Shown: positions 54,234-62,423, counted from the first letter of the stretch. The stretch: 64,000 nucleotides of DNA from Paenibacillus lutrae (GCF_009757775.1 NZ_RHLK01000010.1:62001-126000), one strand, 5' to 3'. Numbers and translations: made by a program. Notes: generated from the sequence alone by a model not told the origin.

Positions 54234-54581
54234 ATGCAGCTTATAGATCAGGCCGGAGTTCAGCACATTCTTGATCGGCTCAAGGGCCAGGACTTATATA
54301 TTCACCTGGAAATGACGAATGGTGCGTATGCTGCGCATATGGATAAATCGAGGCATACGGCATCTACTTTTATAAAGAATGCAGAGATCCGATACAACGA
54401 AGGGTCCATTGCGGGAAAAGGCCCTTACCGGGTCGGATTGAAGCTGGAACAGGGCGGCTGGGTCTACTCGGAAGGACTTACACACTGGGAAGATTCGGAG
54501 ACGGAGAGACTCGTTATGGCAGGGCATGACAAAGAAGGCAGACTTGTCGTTGCACTCCAGCTGAGCCGGGAACCATTTTAA
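54234..54581 (+). CDS. yojF: YojF family protein (DUF1806)
   Basis: A 115-residue protein. The segment GQDLYIHLEMTNGAYAAHMD and the YRVGLKLEQGGWVYSEGLTHW core match the YojF/DUF1806 family, always found next to bshB2 in Bacillales. Its exact role is unsettled; it may assist the deacetylase. GGAGGAG precedes ATG by 5 bases. bshB2 starts 21 bases downstream. Confidence 0.9.
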   Translation: MQLIDQAGVQHILDRLKGQDLYIHLEMTNGAYAAHMDKSRHTASTFIKNAEIRYNEGSIAGKGPYRVGLKLEQGGWVYSEGLTHWEDSETERLVMAGHDKEGRLVVALQLSREPF

Positions 54582-54602
54582 TAGAAAAGAAGGTGTACGC
54601 AC

Positions 54603-55253
54603 ATGGAACGACATATACTTGTAATACTGCCCCACCCCGATGATGAGGCATTCAGCAGCTCGGGTACTTTGGCATCTCATATCCACAAGGGGACGCCCGT
54701 AACATACGCTTGCCTGACTCTTGGAGAGATGGGGCGTAATATGGGCAGCCCATTGTTTGCCAACCGGGTTACTCTGCCGACGATCCGCCGGGTAGAGCTC
54801 GAGGAATCCTGCCGTGCTATAGGCATTGAGGATCTTCGCATGCTGGGCTTTCATGACAAAACCATTGAGTTCGATCAGACGCGGTTGACGCAGAAAGTCG
54901 AAGAGCTCCTGGAGGAACTAAAACCTTCACTTGTCATCACCTTCTATCCGGGTTACAGCGTACATCCGGACCATGATGCGACTGGAGCAGCTGTAATTAG
55001 GGCTATCGGGAAGCTGCCCGCGGCGGATCGCCCCGTTATTCACTGCATTGCTTTCTCCAAAGGCTGCGAGAATGAGATCGGCAAGCCGGATATTATTAAT
55101 GATGTTAAAGAGTATACGGAGCACAAAATCCGCTCGGTGCAGGCTCATAAATCCCAATTCTCACTCGGTCAGATGGTAACCGGCAAATCGGTCGATGATC
55201 CTGCAGTGCGTCAGCGGCTGGGGACGGAACAGTTCTGGACTTACCGGATGTAA
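54603..55253 (+). CDS. bshB2: Bacillithiol biosynthesis deacetylase BshB2
   Basis: A 216-residue zinc hydrolase of the GlcNAc-malate deacetylase (PIG-L) family. Zinc ligands are in ILPHPDDEAFSSSG and YSVHPDHDATG; the YAC-LTLGEMGRN segment is typical. It removes the acetyl group from GlcNAc-malate to give the precursor of bacillithiol, the main low-molecular thiol of these bacteria. It is in operon with yojF and is followed by a terminator. Confidence 0.94.
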   Translation: MERHILVILPHPDDEAFSSSGTLASHIHKGTPVTYACLTLGEMGRNMGSPLFANRVTLPTIRRVELEESCRAIGIEDLRMLGFHDKTIEFDQTRLTQKVEELLEELKPSLVITFYPGYSVHPDHDATGAAVIRAIGKLPAADRPVIHCIAFSKGCENEIGKPDIINDVKEYTEHKIRSVQAHKSQFSLGQMVTGKSVDDPAVRQRLGTEQFWTYRM

Positions 55254-55283
55254 AAGGTTGCCGTATAAAGAATATTTGCAAAG

Positions 55284-55316
55284 AAACAGTTCTGGCATAG
55301 CCCGAGCTGTTTTTTT
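55284..55316 (+). terminator. Terminator of yojF-bshB2
   Basis: AAACAGTTC pairs with GAGCTGTTT (one G-U) and is followed by T5. The rest of the gap to 55500 contains no gene that I can support. Confidence 0.75.
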
Positions 55317-55500
55317 GTATTTTAATATGTCGAGGGAGATGCCTAAATAAAGGAATTGGAAAAAGATCAGCGAATAGTGGGAGAGGGTCGATTGGCTAAA
55401 TTACTTTTTCCTGAACTGAAGGGAGAACCTGTGAGAAAATATGTAGAAATAGGGTATAGAAATACCTTGAAATCCATTTTAGGATTCTCGGTCGTATAAG

Positions 55501-55917
55501 TCAGCCCAAATCTCGGTTCAACCAGTACATTCCAGGAGCAACGGAACTACGCTGCATAAACCCGAATTTTTTGTAAAATTCAGCCTTTCCTTGTGCACAA
55601 CACAGTTGTACGGAGACTATATGATGATTTTTACATTGGAGCAGCAGAGCTTTGAGTACGGAGCTTCCTATTCCTTGCTTCTGATAACCGGGGTGAACAA
55701 TGAGATCACAGATAAAGGATTGAAAAACGCCATCTGAAAGAACTCGGCCGAAACCGACTAAATCTTGATGATGATAAGCTGACACGGTAAACCAACTAGT
55801 TGATACCGCTTCATAAATTTTACTCTCACTTAGTTGAATAATTCCGTCCCAACCCGTCGTTTGAAACAATTGATAGAGCTCGGTTTTATGGGGAAGATGA
55901 GGAACGAATGTAATCAT
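55501..55917 (-). CDS. GNAT N-acetyltransferase
   Basis: A 138-residue acetyltransferase: DLIVHPGYQKQGIGSSVLKAL is the acetyl-CoA loop (near residue 85) and AEFYKKFGFM the late motif. The protein resembles the short GNATs found throughout Bacillales with unknown amine acceptors. ATG 55917 has GCAGG 8 bases upstream; a start at 55926 is also in frame. Confidence 0.83.
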   Translation of the reverse strand: MITFVPHLPHKTELYQLFQTTGWDGIIQLSESKIYEAVSTSWFTVSAYHHQDLVGFGRVLSDGVFQSFICDLIVHPGYQKQGIGSSVLKALLLQCKNHHIVSVQLCCAQGKAEFYKKFGFMQRSSVAPGMYWLNRDLG

Positions 55918-56096
55918 AACCAACACCTGCTTCTAAGAAATTTTAATTAGTTAATAATACATATTTGTGTATAAATATTCAATATCTTCAGAAGGGGGGA
56001 TTAGTAATCTCAAGTACTAAACCTGTATTTTATTAAAAGTGATTGTATGTCGATATGATTACTAAACGCTGTTCGTGAAGGTTGGGTGCATATTCT

Positions 56097-56612
56097 ATGC
56101 AGTGGAGTAAAATGAAAATGCGGATGGAGTCCCGATTATGTGACTCATTAAAAGGGAGAATTCAGTATAACAGCACTCGTTATCGGGGTAGTCATGATCA
56201 AGTAGGGAGAGCCTGGATAACTTTTGATCATGTAATTCTGCATGATTTTTGTACGACGAAAAGAAGTTATAAGTATAATTCTTCAGCTAATTCCATACAG
56301 AAGGAAAATCATTGTCTTGACTGGAACGATCCTCTTCAACAAAAAGGGTATTATCAAGCTTATAAACTTGCAGATGAAGAGTTGCGCAGTCAGGGTTATT
56401 ATAATCAGTATCAATTTTACGATGCTATTGAGGAATTTCTGAATTTGCCAATAAACAGAGCCGTAACTTCTGAGAATGCTCTGATAAGATCGTTTGCTTA
56501 TGTAGATAAACGGGTTGGAAAAAGAACTTTGTTAAGCATAAAAGAAGATAAAGATAGGAGGGTCATGAAGTTTCTTACAATAAGAAAGAAGGCGGAGGGC
56601 ATTCATTTTTAA
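56097..56612 (+). CDS. SF0329-family hypothetical protein
   Basis: A 171-residue protein. The opening MQWSKMKMRMESRLCDSLKG, the GRAWITFDH segment and EEFLNLPINRAVTSEN with IRSFAYVDKRVGKR match the SF0329 family seen in Bacillales and Enterobacteria, with no known function. ATG 56097 is preferred over 56082 because the conserved family start is MQWSK; the ribosome binding site is weak. Its codons are AT-richer than the neighbours, hinting at recent acquisition. Confidence 0.75.
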   Translation: MQWSKMKMRMESRLCDSLKGRIQYNSTRYRGSHDQVGRAWITFDHVILHDFCTTKRSYKYNSSANSIQKENHCLDWNDPLQQKGYYQAYKLADEELRSQGYYNQYQFYDAIEEFLNLPINRAVTSENALIRSFAYVDKRVGKRTLLSIKEDKDRRVMKFLTIRKKAEGIHF

Positions 56613-56688
56613 AGCAAAAATTTCGGGGGATCCTTCGCTTGGAACTTTTTCCGATTAGGATAGCGATTGGATTATCATCATATTGCTT

Positions 56689-56724
56689 AAGCTTCTCCTC
56701 TTCTATAAGAATAGGTGGAAGCTT
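56689..56724. terminator. Terminator after the SF0329 gene
   Basis: AAGCTTC (56689-56695) pairs with GAAGCTT (56718-56724) with additional weaker pairs inside, followed by ATTTTATTTTT. Confidence 0.75.
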
Positions 56725-56812
56725 ATTTTATTTTTCATTGAAAAGCTAAGAAGATAGTTGAAACGCACAGGTAAATGTTGTATATTCAATTCAAGAACAT
56801 AAGTGTAACTAA

Positions 56813-56828
56813 TGTACATATGTACATA
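56813..56828. promoter_or_regulatory. Palindromic operator candidate upstream of the SorC gene
   Basis: Two adjoining copies of the palindrome ATGTACAT make a perfect 16-base palindrome, 25-40 bases before the SorC start. Its place just before the ribosome binding site suits autoregulation of the sorC-trpBA operon. Confidence 0.5.
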
Positions 56829-56853
56829 TCTAAATAGGAGGATCGTGAACTGT

Positions 56854-57807
56854 ATGCCAGAAAAGAATCGGGATCGCCTCCGTTTGTTGGTCAAACTCTG
56901 CCAGCTTTATTATGAAGACGGGCTGAATCAATTGGACATTGCCAAGCGTCTGGGGATTTCCAGGCCGCATGTTAGCCGGATGTTAACTGCAGCCAAGAAT
57001 GAAGGCATTGTGCGCATTTCGATTCAAAATCCGTTTTCTGCAGAGCAGGAACTTGAGAAATTAATTATTAAGAAATTCGGCATCCAGGATGCACTGGTCG
57101 TCGATTCATCCGACACTCATGCTTCCCGGCTGCATACTTTACTAGGTCGTGCGAGCGCTCCCTTGTTAGAATCCGTGTTGAAAGACGGCGATATCGTAGG
57201 GGTTATGGCAGGACGGACGATAAGGCATGTTGCCGAGGAATTGGATTATTTCCCAGTGGACGGACTACATTTTGTTCCCCTGGTAGGGGGTTGGGGGTCC
57301 GATGGTGAATCGTGTCATGCGAACTCCAACGCTACAGCGTTCGCCAACAAATTAAAAGCAAAATATTCGATTATTCACGCACCCGCAGTGGTAGCCAGTG
57401 AGGAAACAGGGCTGCTTTTACGTGAAGAACCGGAGATTGCCAAGGTTCTAAAGCTGGCCCGGAACTGCCGTGTAGCGATTGTCAGTATTGGTGAAATGAG
57501 TGAACAAGCAACCATGGTGACCTCCGGAAGTTTCAGGCCGGATGAAGTCATGGATTTGCAAGAACGAGGCGCGGTTGCCAATTTATGCGCTTCCTTTTTG
57601 GATCGGGATGGACAGGAAATTTCTTTTCCCGGGAGCAACAGGATGATCGGCATGACAACACGGGAACTTCGCGGTATACCGGCGGTTATAGGGATCGCAG
57701 GCGGTACCGGGAAAATCGAGGCCGTGACAGCAGCTTTACGCGGCAAATGGGTCGATATTCTGGTAACCGATACGGTTGTGGCGCGCGAGATCGTTTCATC
57801 CTCATAG
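56854..57807 (+). CDS. SorC/DeoR-type sugar-binding transcriptional regulator
   Basis: About 317 residues. The N-terminal helix-turn-helix is DIAKRLGISRPHVSRMLTAA (about residues 26-46); the remainder is the SorC sugar-binding domain (VGVMAGRTIRHVAEEL, FVPLVGGWGSDG, GIAGGTGKIEAVTAALRG). SorC regulators sense phosphorylated sugars. AGGAGG lies 12 bases before ATG 56854 and 3 bases before an in-frame GTG at 56845; either could start. trpB follows after 30 bases, so the regulator and trpBA form one operon, an unexpected pairing. Confidence 0.85.
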   Translation: MPEKNRDRLRLLVKLCQLYYEDGLNQLDIAKRLGISRPHVSRMLTAAKNEGIVRISIQNPFSAEQELEKLIIKKFGIQDALVVDSSDTHASRLHTLLGRASAPLLESVLKDGDIVGVMAGRTIRHVAEELDYFPVDGLHFVPLVGGWGSDGESCHANSNATAFANKLKAKYSIIHAPAVVASEETGLLLREEPEIAKVLKLARNCRVAIVSIGEMSEQATMVTSGSFRPDEVMDLQERGAVANLCASFLDRDGQEISFPGSNRMIGMTTRELRGIPAVIGIAGGTGKIEAVTAALRGKWVDILVTDTVVAREIVSSS

Positions 57808-57837
57808 ATCAAACAATGGAGAAGGAGAGGCGTTTAT

Positions 57838-59130
57838 ATGTCAGACAAGAATGAGGCAGTGCAGTCTATCCCTGCCGCAGCCCGTACGATGGCAACGGAG
57901 AATGGCTACTACGGGGATTACGGCGGTATGTTTATACCCGAAATATTAGTTCCTGCTTTTGAAGAGATCAAGGAGCAGTTCCAAGCGATTCAGCAGGATG
58001 ATTCATTCTGGCAGCAATATTGTACGCTGCTGGCAGGTTATTCCGGGCGGCCTACGCCGCTCACTTATGCGGATAGGCTGACCGAGTATTTTGGCCGTGC
58101 GCAAATTTATATTAAGCGTGAAGATCTCAATCATACGGGAGCCCACAAATTGAATAATGCGCTGGGCCAAGCCCTGCTTGCCAAGAAGATGGGCAAAACG
58201 AGGGTTATTGCAGAGACCGGAGCAGGACAGCACGGGGTGGCTACCGCTACGGCTGCGGCCAAGTTGGGGCTATCGGCGACGATTTATATGGGACGCGAGG
58301 ATATGGAGCGGCAATATGCGAACGTCTTTTGGATGAAAAGATTAGGGGCTGAGGTCGTAGCGGTCGATTACGGTTCTCAGACCTTAAAAGATGCGATAAA
58401 TGAAACGCTGAGAGATTGGGTGTCCAGCTTTGAAACCACTCACTACATTCTGGGAACGGCTTCGGGCGCGCATCCCTTTCCTGCGATTGTGTCGTATTTT
58501 CAGTCCGTGATCGGGATTGAAGCCAGGGAGCAGATCTTGCGTGCGGCTGACCGGCTGCCGGCTCGTGTTTATGCTTGTGTGGGCGGTGGCTCCAATGCAC
58601 TAGGCGTCTTCCAGGCCTTCTATACGGATGAAGATGTGACACTAATTGGTGTCGAGGCCGGCGGACAGGGAAAAGAATCCGGCAGGCACGCTTCACGCAT
58701 TGCGTATGGAGAAGGAAAGCCGGGCGTAGCTCAAGGCTATAAAACTCTTTTCCTGCAAAATAACGACGGGCAGATGAACGATACATTCAGCATCGCGGCC
58801 GGTTTGGATTACGTGGGTGTGTCGCCGATATTGGCTGATTTGGCCCAGCGCGGCAGGGTTCAGTTCTCAGCTGCGACTGATACTGAGGTGATTGAAGCGC
58901 TGAAGATCGTTATGAAAACCGAAGGACTCATTCCTGCGTTGGAATCCACACATGCATTTGCGGGAGCTTTTCAAGACATTGCCGAATCCTCCAAAACGGA
59001 TATTATCATGATTAATATGTCTGGACGCGGCGACAAAGATATCTTTAATATAGCGGAGGGATTGAATGATGAGGAATGGAAAGCCTTTATCCATCGAAAA
59101 AACAGACAATTTGAAACTCAGTCTCGCTGA
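57838..59130 (+). CDS. trpB: Tryptophan synthase beta chain, divergent
   Basis: A 430-residue PLP enzyme joining indole and serine to tryptophan. The PLP lysine lies in HTGAHKLNNALGQA (about residue 102); ETGAGQHGVATATAAAK and the glycine-rich phosphate loop CVGGGSNALGVFQAF are intact. It starts GYYGDYGGMFIPEILVPAFEEI rather than the more usual GRFGGRYVPE form. GGAGAGG precedes ATG. It overlaps trpA by 65 bases and follows a SorC regulator instead of sitting in a trp biosynthesis operon. Confidence 0.92.
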   Translation: MSDKNEAVQSIPAAARTMATENGYYGDYGGMFIPEILVPAFEEIKEQFQAIQQDDSFWQQYCTLLAGYSGRPTPLTYADRLTEYFGRAQIYIKREDLNHTGAHKLNNALGQALLAKKMGKTRVIAETGAGQHGVATATAAAKLGLSATIYMGREDMERQYANVFWMKRLGAEVVAVDYGSQTLKDAINETLRDWVSSFETTHYILGTASGAHPFPAIVSYFQSVIGIEAREQILRAADRLPARVYACVGGGSNALGVFQAFYTDEDVTLIGVEAGGQGKESGRHASRIAYGEGKPGVAQGYKTLFLQNNDGQMNDTFSIAAGLDYVGVSPILADLAQRGRVQFSAATDTEVIEALKIVMKTEGLIPALESTHAFAGAFQDIAESSKTDIIMINMSGRGDKDIFNIAEGLNDEEWKAFIHRKNRQFETQSR

Positions 59131-59896
59131 CCGGGTTATTAAAAAACGGTCCCAGAATCCGTTGCAGATGATGACGCATCAGATTCTTGGTTATCCCGAC
59201 TTTGATACTAATTACGAGATGATTCGTTTGTTTCATGAAAATGGCGTTGAACTTGTGGAGCTTCAGCTGCCTTTCTCTGAGCCTATCGCCGATGGCCCGG
59301 TATTCTTACAAGCTAATCAAGCTTCTCTCATAAACGGAACCACAACCCAGCAGTGCATGAATTTTGCCAGGCGAGTGGCTTCGGAATTTCCCGATATGAT
59401 CTTCTTGTTTATGACCTACTACAATGTTATCTTTCAATACGGAATAGACCGATTTGTCAAAGAATGTGCGGATATCGGCATTGAAGGCCTGATTGTACCG
59501 GATGCTTATCCGGAGGAGAGCAGTCCGTTCATGGAGGCTTGCAGCAAGTACAAGGTAGCCCCGATTCAGATCGCGACACCGTATACGACTGACAGCCGGC
59601 TTGCTTATTTATCAGAACAAACGCAAGGCTTTATATACTGTGCTGCACGCAAAGGAGTAACCGGGGCGAAAACTTCATTCGGTACGGAGACGGAGGGATT
59701 TCTGAACCGCGTTCGTAATGCCTCTACAATACCGATTGCAGTCGGATTTGGCATCCAGAGCGGCGAGGATTTACAATTCCTGCAAGGAAAATGCGATATT
59801 GCTATCATCGGAACACAACTGCTCAAAGTGCTGGAGCAAGAGGGGCTGAGCGGCGTCAGCCAGTATTTAAAATTTATGTCTGCTTTCAAGGGATAA
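59066..59896 (+). CDS. trpA: Tryptophan synthase alpha chain, divergent
   Basis: A 276-residue (beta/alpha)8 enzyme that cleaves indole-3-glycerol phosphate to indole. The two catalytic acids are present (Glu in VELQLPF, Asp in PIADGP), and the C-terminal phosphate loop is GFGIQSGEDL. Differences from the common type include MMTHQILGYPD in place of YLTAGDP and SEP for SDP. ATG 59066 has GGAGGG 5 bases upstream inside trpB, giving a 65-base overlap. I recall similar TrpA forms in some proteobacteria such as Legionella, which would suggest horizontal transfer, but this is from memory. Confidence 0.9.
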   Translation: MMRNGKPLSIEKTDNLKLSLADRVIKKRSQNPLQMMTHQILGYPDFDTNYEMIRLFHENGVELVELQLPFSEPIADGPVFLQANQASLINGTTTQQCMNFARRVASEFPDMIFLFMTYYNVIFQYGIDRFVKECADIGIEGLIVPDAYPEESSPFMEACSKYKVAPIQIATPYTTDSRLAYLSEQTQGFIYCAARKGVTGAKTSFGTETEGFLNRVRNASTIPIAVGFGIQSGEDLQFLQGKCDIAIIGTQLLKVLEQEGLSGVSQYLKFMSAFKG

Positions 59897-59925
59897 GCGT
59901 AACGTATGCGGGAGCCGTTTTGAGG

Positions 59926-59954
59926 TTGCAGGCCTAAACCGGCCATGCTAGAAT
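59926..59954 (+). promoter_or_regulatory. Sigma-A promoter of the mph attenuator leader
   Basis: TTGCAG and TAGAAT are 17 bases apart, placing the transcript start near 59961 and giving a leader of about 300 bases before mph. Confidence 0.75.
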
Positions 59955-59985
59955 AGTAGTACTTGAAGAGAACGGAGGGTTACGT

Positions 59986-60024
59986 GTGATAGATTATTCC
60001 CGATTGAGAAAGTCATGCAGCTAA
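59986..60024 (+). CDS. Leader peptide with Arg-Leu-Arg stall motif (12 residues)
   Basis: GTG-ATA-GAT-TAT-TCC-CGA-TTG-AGA-AAG-TCA-TGC-AGC-TAA encodes MIDYSRLRKSCS. The GGAGGG at 59974-59979 is 6 bases upstream, an ideal ribosome binding site. Arg-Leu-Arg (the +X+ motif) is known to stall ribosomes in the presence of macrolides, as in the ErmD leader, and a similar RLK motif occurs in msr leaders. Its place between promoter and mph terminator fits a drug-sensing leader. Too short to find by ORF length; the RLR, ribosome binding site and RNA folds together are the evidence. Confidence 0.8.
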   Translation: MIDYSRLRKSCS

Positions 60025-60042
60025 TTGCCGCTTGCTTAAGCT

Positions 60043-60214
60043 CTGTCTGTGCAGAGTAATCGGGTTTGGTATGTCTATCCACGGATACCCCTAATGATTC
60101 ATAGGCTTATAAGTAAAGAGCTTGCCCGGATAATACGGAAGCTTTCGTTTACTTTTATTCGCTTATGATACGATTTATGGGACGGTCCTTTTCCGATTAC
60201 GAGAACACAGGCAG
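60043..60214 (+). promoter_or_regulatory. Antiterminator pairing of the mph leader RNA
   Basis: CTGTCTGTG (60043-60051) can pair with the terminator 5' arm CACAGGCAG (60206-60214, one G-U), and GTAATCGG (60056-60063) with CCGATTAC (60193-60200), giving 17 aligned pairs around a CAGA/GAGAA internal loop. This blocks the terminator. The same GTAATCGG segment can instead pair with CCCGATT in the leader ORF (59999-60005 with 60058-60064), the alternative off-state fold that a stalled ribosome would break. Confidence 0.75.
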
Positions 60215-60233
60215 CAGCATGTCTGTGTTTTTT
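60204..60233 (+). terminator. Attenuator terminator before the macrolide phosphotransferase gene
   Basis: AACACAGGCA pairs with TGTCTGTGTT (one G-U) around a GCAGCA loop and is followed by TTTTAATTTGTTTTT. It stands between the leader ORF and the mph start, so transcription stops unless the antiterminator forms. Confidence 0.88.
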
Positions 60234-60265
60234 AATTTGTTTTTAGAAGAGGAGTGTGTGGGTCA

Positions 60266-61195
60266 ATGACAAATTTTCCCTCGAACGGACATCAAACGAC
60301 GATACAAGCCATGTTAGCCTCAGCTAATGTGCATGGACTGAAACTAAGCCCCGAGAATGTAGAACTGAACGAATCGGGGATGGATTTCCTCGTCGTATTC
60401 GCTGCGGATGCCGCTGGTACCGTTTGGGTGCTGCGCAAGCCAAGACGCGCCGATGTATGGGAACGTGCAGAAAACGAGCACAAGGTCCTGAAGTTAGTGA
60501 GGCAGTATGTGCCGATTGAGGTGCCGGACTGGCGTATTTTCACTCCGGAGCTTATCGCTTATCTGCTTGTAAAAGGGAATCCTGTAGCGACTGTCGATCC
60601 GGCGGGCGGCGGTTATTCCTGGTTGTACGAACAGCATTCGCTGAACCATATTTTCTTCGATTCGCTTGCGGAAGCTTTATCGGGTCTGCATGGCGTTGAT
60701 CATAAAACTGCTGTTGAAGCGGGCATTCGTATCAAGACTCCTCAGGAAGCCCGACAGGCTTTTGCCGACAATATTGCAGAGGTCAAGAGCGAGTTTACAA
60801 TTCCGGCTAAGCTGTATGAGCGGTGGACGGCATGGTTGTCAACAGATTCCTATTGGCCCGGGCACTCGGTGCTGAACCACGGTGATCTGCATCCTCCCCA
60901 TATCCTTGTGGATGAGACCCATCGTGTAACGGGATTTCTGGATTGGACGGAGGCGGAAATCGCCGATCCGGGTAAAGACTTTGTCATTTACTTTGCTTTG
61001 TTTGGCGAGGAAGGGCTGCGCGACTTGTTAGAACGCTACGAGAAAGCAGGGGGGAAAGTATGGCCGCGTATGCACGAGCATATTGCGGAGCAGTGGGCTG
61101 CTTATCCGGCGATTGTAGCTAAGTTTGCTCTTGTTACCGGAACAGAAAGCAATATGGAGATGGCAAGAGGTATGCTGGCTAACTGGAATGTATAA
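60266..61195 (+). CDS. mph: Macrolide 2'-phosphotransferase
   Basis: A 309-residue kinase of the aminoglycoside/macrolide phosphotransferase fold. The catalytic loop is LNHGDLHPPHILVD (about residue 205) and the metal-binding loop GFLDWTEAEIADPGKDF (about residue 225); NESGMDFLVVFAAD and WVLRKPRRADVWERA form the N-lobe. It closely resembles Bacillus macrolide phosphotransferases as I remember them, which inactivate macrolides by phosphorylating the 2'-OH of the desosamine. ATG 60266 has GAGGAG 11 bases upstream; GTG 60254 is in frame. The leader at 59926-60233 very probably makes it drug-inducible. Confidence 0.88.
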   Translation: MTNFPSNGHQTTIQAMLASANVHGLKLSPENVELNESGMDFLVVFAADAAGTVWVLRKPRRADVWERAENEHKVLKLVRQYVPIEVPDWRIFTPELIAYLLVKGNPVATVDPAGGGYSWLYEQHSLNHIFFDSLAEALSGLHGVDHKTAVEAGIRIKTPQEARQAFADNIAEVKSEFTIPAKLYERWTAWLSTDSYWPGHSVLNHGDLHPPHILVDETHRVTGFLDWTEAEIADPGKDFVIYFALFGEEGLRDLLERYEKAGGKVWPRMHEHIAEQWAAYPAIVAKFALVTGTESNMEMARGMLANWNV

Positions 61196-61257
61196 GGCTG
61201 TTTTGCTGATGCTCAGCGGAATGGTAAGCGTTAGTGGTTAATTCATAAGTAACATGC

Positions 61258-61333
61258 AAACAGGCTCAATGTGGCCTGCACCCTCTTACTAGAGTTAACT
61301 GGCAATGAAGGTGCGGGTCATTTAAGCCTGTTT
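61258..61333. terminator. Long hairpin, bidirectional terminator between mph and the MBL gene
   Basis: AAACAGGCT (61258-61266) pairs with AGCCTGTTT (61325-61333), with inner pairing CCTGCACC/GGTGCGGG (61275-61282 with 61310-61317). The outer A3/T3 ends give short T-runs in both directions. It separates convergent genes. Confidence 0.65.
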
Positions 61334-61360
61334 ATGATTATGAAGGACGATAGAAGACAA

Positions 61361-62125
61361 CTAGGTGCCTGAGTCAGCTGATTTTTCTGCTAATTCCGCT
61401 ATACGTTTATTGCAATCCCGATCATACAGGCCTCCATGGAAACAAATCACCTGACGGATATCGTAGTTCAAGAATTGCTGTATGGATGTGTTAGCTAATT
61501 CGAAGTCATGACAATATAGAGGGTCCGGGGCAGCTAATTCACCCTGATCCACGATTAGAGCGTCAGCGGCAATAAGAGTTCTGCTCGGCTTGTGATACAG
61601 ACTAAGATGCCCGGGAGTGTGTCCGGGTGTGTGGATGATAATAATCCCGCCGCAGACCGGAAGCTCCTCCTCGTTAGCGACGGTTGTATGTACATGAGCT
61701 TTGGGGGGATTCTCAAGGGTATGTTTGAATGCTGACTTCCACTCATCCGGAACTCCTTCCGGCAAAGAGTTTACGGCTTCGGCTATCGCATCGGGAGTTA
61801 GTTTTAACAGCCTTTGGTCCCCTTGTATATAAGGTTGATCCATTGCGCTTGCGATGACTTCGACGTCTGGAAATTGTTCTGTAATAGCAGGTAAACTGCC
61901 GATATGGTCCAAATCCTGATGCGAAATGATGACTTTGCTCAGTCTCTCCATGGATAAACCCGTGCTTGCTATTGCATGAGAGAGTAGAGGAAATTGTCCG
62001 GGGTAGGCCGTATCTACTAATACCAGCTCGTTGCGGTCCCACATAATCGTGGGGTGAATCGTTTCGGTTCTACCCATGACTTCCGCAGTAATGCTAAGCA
62101 TTCTAATTCCTTGCTCCTGGGGCAT
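61361..62125 (-). CDS. Metallo-beta-lactamase-fold hydrolase
   Basis: A 254-residue MBL-fold protein. The metal motif is ISHQDLDHIGS (His-x-Asp-x-Asp-His rather than HxHxDH, a known variant), with later ligands in IHTPGHTPGHLSLY, IAADALIVDQG and CFHGGLYD. It resembles glyoxalase II-like enzymes of unknown substrate. AGGAGG lies 7 bases before ATG 62125; a longer start at 62179 is unlikely. Confidence 0.85.
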   Translation of the reverse strand: MPQEQGIRMLSITAEVMGRTETIHPTIMWDRNELVLVDTAYPGQFPLLSHAIASTGLSMERLSKVIISHQDLDHIGSLPAITEQFPDVEVIASAMDQPYIQGDQRLLKLTPDAIAEAVNSLPEGVPDEWKSAFKHTLENPPKAHVHTTVANEEELPVCGGIIIIHTPGHTPGHLSLYHKPSRTLIAADALIVDQGELAAPDPLYCHDFELANTSIQQFLNYDIRQVICFHGGLYDRDCNKRIAELAEKSADSGT

Positions 62126-62302
62126 GACAGGTCCTCCTCTAGGTAACTTACATCTCGTGATAAGGTTTCTTGAATTCACAAGATTATAGTACCAAATAAC
62201 CGGAGGATATCAATATGGGAAAACCTATATTATAACATAAAAATAAATTTTTGTAAATAGAGTATTCGTGAACATTATATGTATTTTTCAAAAGAATGAT
62301 AA

Positions 62303-62341
62303 GGGAATTAAGAATAATTCCCAAAAATATAGTGCTATAAT
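62303..62341 (+). promoter_or_regulatory. Extended -10 promoter with palindrome over the -35 region
   Basis: TG-C-TATAAT (62333-62341) is an extended -10 motif. The perfect palindrome GGGAATTA-AGAA-TAATTCCC (62303-62322) covers where a -35 would lie, suggesting a regulator binding site for the GNAT gene at 62424. The rest of the 62126-62423 gap is very AT-rich and has no gene I can support. Confidence 0.45.
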
Positions 62342-62423
62342 AATGAATTAGAAGTAAAGTCTTAACTCAACGAAAGGGCTAGTACGGCTGATACATAAAT
62401 TATTTCATCTATGGGGACTTGGT

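Noticed and set aside
56740-57838. T-box or trp RNA-binding leader for trpBA
   Set aside because: No T-box sequence, specifier loop or run of NAG triplets was seen; the operon is led by a SorC gene with a palindromic site.
60015-60059. A 14-codon ORF (MQLIAACLSSVCAE) overlapping the mph leader ORF
   Set aside because: Only a weak GAGAAAG site precedes it, while the 59986 ORF has an ideal ribosome binding site and the RLR motif. It could still be a second, coupled leader.
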